Source of the DNA: Sphingopyxis panaciterrulae | GTDB lineage: Bacteria; Pseudomonadota; Alphaproteobacteria; Sphingomonadales; Sphingomonadaceae | Length of the DNA: 64,000 nt | Assembly: GCF_014199295.1 (NCBI RefSeq) | Contig: NZ_JACIJH010000001.1 | Location: 496,001-560,000 of the forward strand | Direction: 5' to 3' | Shown: positions 61,313 through 64,000 of the stretch, piece after piece | Position numbering within the stretch: position 1 is the stretch's first letter | How the letters are laid out: the number at the start of each line of letters is the position of its first letter | Position numbers and translations under genes: made by a program | Notes under the pieces: model-generated | Seen by the model: only the letters and a program-made list of their open reading frames with translations | Told to the model about the DNA's origin: nothing | The model's database searches: none

Positions 61313-62367
61313 CCCATCTGGCGGATGAAGACATGCCGCTCGCCTATGAAGAGCAGGCCGCCGAATGGTGCTGGCGCATCGCCGATCGCATTCTCACTGA
61401 AAGTGAGCGCGAGGAGTTCGACGCATGGCTTCGCGCCGACCCGCGCCACCGCGAGGCGTTCGAGGAAATGGTGACGGTCTGGAAAGGCACCGACGCCATC
61501 GCCGAAATGCCGGGCTTCCTGTCGCTACGCGCGAAGGCGCTGACCACGATGGAAACCGCCCGCGACGCTAGCGAGCCGCAATCCGGCTGGCGCAAAGGCT
61601 GGCAGCGTATGTTTGCCCTCGCGGCGGTGGTCGTGCTGATGGTCGTCAGCGGCGCATGGTATCTGACCAGCGGCCCGGATGTTTATGCGACCGGCGTTGG
61701 CGAAAGGCGCGTGGTCCGGCTCGATGACGGATCGCGCGTATCGCTCGATGCGTCGAGCCGCGTGACGGTGGCCTATTCGGGCGATAAGCGCACGCTCGTC
61801 CTCGAACGCGGGCGCGCGAAGTTCGACGTGGCGAAAGACCCGCTGCGTCCCTTTACCGTCACCGCCGGTCAAAAGACCGTGGTGGCGATCGGCACGGCGT
61901 TCAGCGTCGAGCTGCTGCGCGATCAGATGCGCGTTCTTCTATACGAGGGCCATGTCGCGGTGCTGGCGCAGCCGCCCGGCAAAACGCCAACCCCCGTTCG
62001 CATCGGCGGACTCACCGACGCGGGATCGCAGCTCAAGCCAGGTCAGGAACTCGTCGCCAGCCTGTCATCCAGCACCGCAACCATCGTGCCTGCTGATGCC
62101 GTGCGGTCGCTGTCATGGGAAGGCGGGCGGCTGACCTTCATCGACGAACCGCTGTCGCGCGCGGTCGAGCGGGTGAACCGCTATGCCGATACACCGATCG
62201 TCGTCGGCGATGCGAAGGCGGGCGGCTATCTGGTAAACGGGGTTTTCGACGCGGGCGATACGCGCGGATTCATCAGCGGCGTGACCGCGATTTTCCCTGT
62301 GTCGGTTCAGAACGAGGGCAGGCAAATCCGGCTCGACAGCAAGGCAAAAACTCTCCCGGAAAAATAG
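61309..62367 (+). CDS. FecR-type anti-sigma factor
   Basis: The 352-residue protein starts with a DUF4880-like cytoplasmic segment (AAEWCWRIADRILTESEREE, WLRADPRHREAFEEM) that holds the sigma factor. A membrane helix (RMFALAAVVVLMVVSGAWYL) near 100-118 and the periplasmic FecR domain (DGSRVSLDASSRVTVAYSGD) follow. A C-terminal STN-like segment (LSRAVERVNRYADTPIVVGD) closes the protein. It relays occupancy of the outer-membrane receptor. Start overlaps the sigma stop. Confidence 0.93.
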   Translation: MTHLADEDMPLAYEEQAAEWCWRIADRILTESEREEFDAWLRADPRHREAFEEMVTVWKGTDAIAEMPGFLSLRAKALTTMETARDASEPQSGWRKGWQRMFALAAVVVLMVVSGAWYLTSGPDVYATGVGERRVVRLDDGSRVSLDASSRVTVAYSGDKRTLVLERGRAKFDVAKDPLRPFTVTAGQKTVVAIGTAFSVELLRDQMRVLLYEGHVAVLAQPPGKTPTPVRIGGLTDAGSQLKPGQELVASLSSSTATIVPADAVRSLSWEGGRLTFIDEPLSRAVERVNRYADTPIVVGDAKAGGYLVNGVFDAGDTRGFISGVTAIFPVSVQNEGRQIRLDSKAKTLPEK

Positions 62368-62447
62368 AGGGGCGCAAATCCGGCGGTGGCGCGTCTCATT
62401 TTATAGGGGGGCATGGATCGACCCCTCATAATTTGGGGGAGTATCTT

Positions 62448-64000
62448 ATGTCTTTCAGACCGCACCTGCTGTCGGGCCTCGCCACCGTTGCTATCGTCGC
62501 TTCCGCCCTTCCGGCGCCTGCTTATGCTCAGCAAGCCGTCAACTTTGACATTCCGGCGCAAGACCTCGGCTCGGCGCTTCGTGCCTTTGCTCAGGCCAGC
62601 GGCGTGCAGGTCATCTTCGACGGTGATGCGTTGCGCGGCAAGCGCAGTCCGGCGTTGCGGGGCAGCTATTCGGCCGATGCCGCGCTGACGGCGCTCCTGC
62701 GGGGCAGCGGTATGAGCGCCCAGCGCAATGCCGAGGGTGTGTTCGTTGTCACGCGCGCCGTGGCGGATAACGCCACCACCGACGACGGCGGCTACCGCGC
62801 CGACGAGATCATCGTCACCGCGCAGAAGCGCGTGGAATCGGCGCAGGACGTGCCGATCGCCATCACTGCGCTGTCTCAGAAGAATCTCGAAGAGCAGAAG
62901 ATCGAGGGCGGCCCGGACATCATGCGCGCGGTGCCGAACCTGACCTTCTCTAAATCGAACTTCACCAGCTATAACGTTTCGATCCGCGGCATCGGCACCA
63001 AAGCAGTGTCGGCATCGACCGATCCGGGCGTGGCCGTCAGCTTCAACAACTCCGGCCTTATAACCAACCGTTTTTTCGAGCAGGAGTTCTTCGACCTTGA
63101 GCGACTTGAAGTGCTACGCGGGCCGCAGGGAACGCTCTATGGCCGGAACGCCACCGGCGGCGTTATCAACCTCATTTCGGCGAAGCCGAAACTGAACAAA
63201 TTTGAGGGCAGCCTCAAAGGCGAAGTCGGCAACTACAACAGCCGCCGCTTGGTTGGGATGCTCAACGTTCCGATCGTTCCCGATGAACTTGGCCTTCGTG
63301 TCGCCGGCTCAATGACCCAGCGCGACGGCTATGACTATAACTCGGTGACAGACAACCAGATCAACGGGCGCGACCTCTGGTCGCTCCGCACGACGCTAGG
63401 CTTCGATAAGCCGGGGATTCGAGGCAACGTAATTTGGGAACGCTTCCGCGAGAACGACAATCGCTCGCGTACCGGCAAGCAGCTCTGCCACCGCGACGAC
63501 AGCCCCGAAGTAATCGGCTCAACAACTATCCGTGTGCCGAATCCCGGACCTTTGGACGCTGGTTTGCAGGAACAGCGCGCGGCCATGTTCAGTACAGGAT
63601 GTAAGGCTGGCAGCCTCTATGATGACAATGCATTTGGGACACCAAACGGCTTGGCCTTGGCATATATTGCTGGCCTTAACACTGCACAGTCCATCTTCGG
63701 TTATAACAGAGTGCCAGGCAGTTCACCTGACGCTGGCTATTTGCTTGCTCGCGTTGATCCATATGGTGGCATGATGCAATCGCGCGATCTTCGCGAAATC
63801 GCCTCGGTCCGCGATCCGAGATATCGTGCAAGTTCGGACATCCTCGAATTCAACCTCGACCTTGATGTATTAGACGGTCTCACGCTTTCTTCACAGTCCG
63901 TGTTAGCATGGGATTCAGTTTATAGCTTTCAGGACTTCAATCGTTTCAATACAGTTCCAATATTTAATGACACATCGAAGTGGATTTACTTTGATGGAAA
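62448..64000 (+). CDS. FecA-like TonB receptor with STN domain, 3' end outside
   Basis: 517 codons are visible and no stop occurs before the window edge. A signal peptide (MSFRPHLLSGLATVAIVASA) ending AYAQ is followed by an STN domain (FDIPAQDLGSALRAFAQASG, VQVIFDGDAL), a TonB-box-like DEIIVTAQKR, the plug (NVSIRGIGTK, LRGPQGTLYGRNATGGVINL) and the start of the barrel. GGGGGAG lies before the ATG. The STN domain contacts FecR. Composition drops in GC toward the window end. Confidence 0.93.
   Translation, partial: MSFRPHLLSGLATVAIVASALPAPAYAQQAVNFDIPAQDLGSALRAFAQASGVQVIFDGDALRGKRSPALRGSYSADAALTALLRGSGMSAQRNAEGVFVVTRAVADNATTDDGGYRADEIIVTAQKRVESAQDVPIAITALSQKNLEEQKIEGGPDIMRAVPNLTFSKSNFTSYNVSIRGIGTKAVSASTDPGVAVSFNNSGLITNRFFEQEFFDLERLEVLRGPQGTLYGRNATGGVINLISAKPKLNKFEGSLKGEVGNYNSRRLVGMLNVPIVPDELGLRVAGSMTQRDGYDYNSVTDNQINGRDLWSLRTTLGFDKPGIRGNVIWERFRENDNRSRTGKQLCHRDDSPEVIGSTTIRVPNPGPLDAGLQEQRAAMFSTGCKAGSLYDDNAFGTPNGLALAYIAGLNTAQSIFGYNRVPGSSPDAGYLLARVDPYGGMMQSRDLREIASVRDPRYRASSDILEFNLDLDVLDGLTLSSQSVLAWDSVYSFQDFNRFNTVPIFNDTSKWIYFDG

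Overview
The window is high-GC alphaproteobacterial chromosome. Gene content and order point to the Sphingomonadales, most likely a Sphingopyxis-type organism. Clues are the TonB receptor / flavin halogenase / amylase locus, the NAD-specific 1,570-residue glutamate dehydrogenase, exosortase-A-associated genes, the ctaA-rplM-rpsI order and short intergenic inverted repeats typical of this group. No sequence search was run; genus level is inference.

Layout. 1-12145: an alpha-glucan (maltose/starch-type) utilisation locus. It holds an inner-membrane sugar transporter (cut by the window edge), a LacI-type repressor, a TonB-dependent receptor, a flavin-dependent halogenase homologue, two GH13 enzymes and a GH97 alpha-glucosidase. 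Four of the genes follow each other by 4-base or near-contiguous junctions, and two GTATAC-type candidate operators flank the repressor. 12155-18352: a membrane-anchored protein that fuses a winged-helix DNA-binding domain, a Ser/Thr kinase and a TPR-like periplasmic tail, divergent from four uncharacterised envelope genes. 18527-25872: PAS-like protein, glutamate dehydrogenase, ATP-grasp ligase and a ribbon-helix-helix protein. 26034-42087: housekeeping and metabolism (phaB, hemH, a lone molybdenum hydroxylase large subunit, CoA-binding protein, Mrp, hflKC, Do-type protease, thiolase, MaoC hydratase, MscS channel, topoisomerase IB). 42166-45885: exosortase-A-associated O-glycosylation ligase with a 53-residue overlapping gene, and a divergent glycosyltransferase. 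45882-49871: an S24-type repressor with two palindromic candidate operators, small proteins, a soluble CBS-chemoreceptor and an aquaporin. 49911-53083: galU preceded by a YfiR-YfiN-YfiB-like cyclic-di-GMP module whose lipoprotein gene has an apparent one-base frameshift. 53235-57876: msrA, an M48 protease, heme A synthase, rplM and rpsI.

From about 57.9 kb to the end lies what looks like the left end of an integrated element, placed directly behind rpsI. It has two hairpins, four copies of a 9-bp repeat, a tyrosine integrase, two small accessory genes of plasmid type (DUF3768- and DUF6641-like) and an ECF sigma / FecR / TonB receptor surface-signalling set that runs off the window. By eye, base composition and codon use become less GC-rich toward 64 kb.

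The observations most worth following are the winged-helix-kinase-TPR fusion, the TAGGA-N4-TCCTA operator pair in front of the S24 repressor, the frameshifted YfiB-like gene, the overlooked 53-residue gene and the repeat array in front of the integrase. No tRNA, rRNA or CRISPR array was seen.
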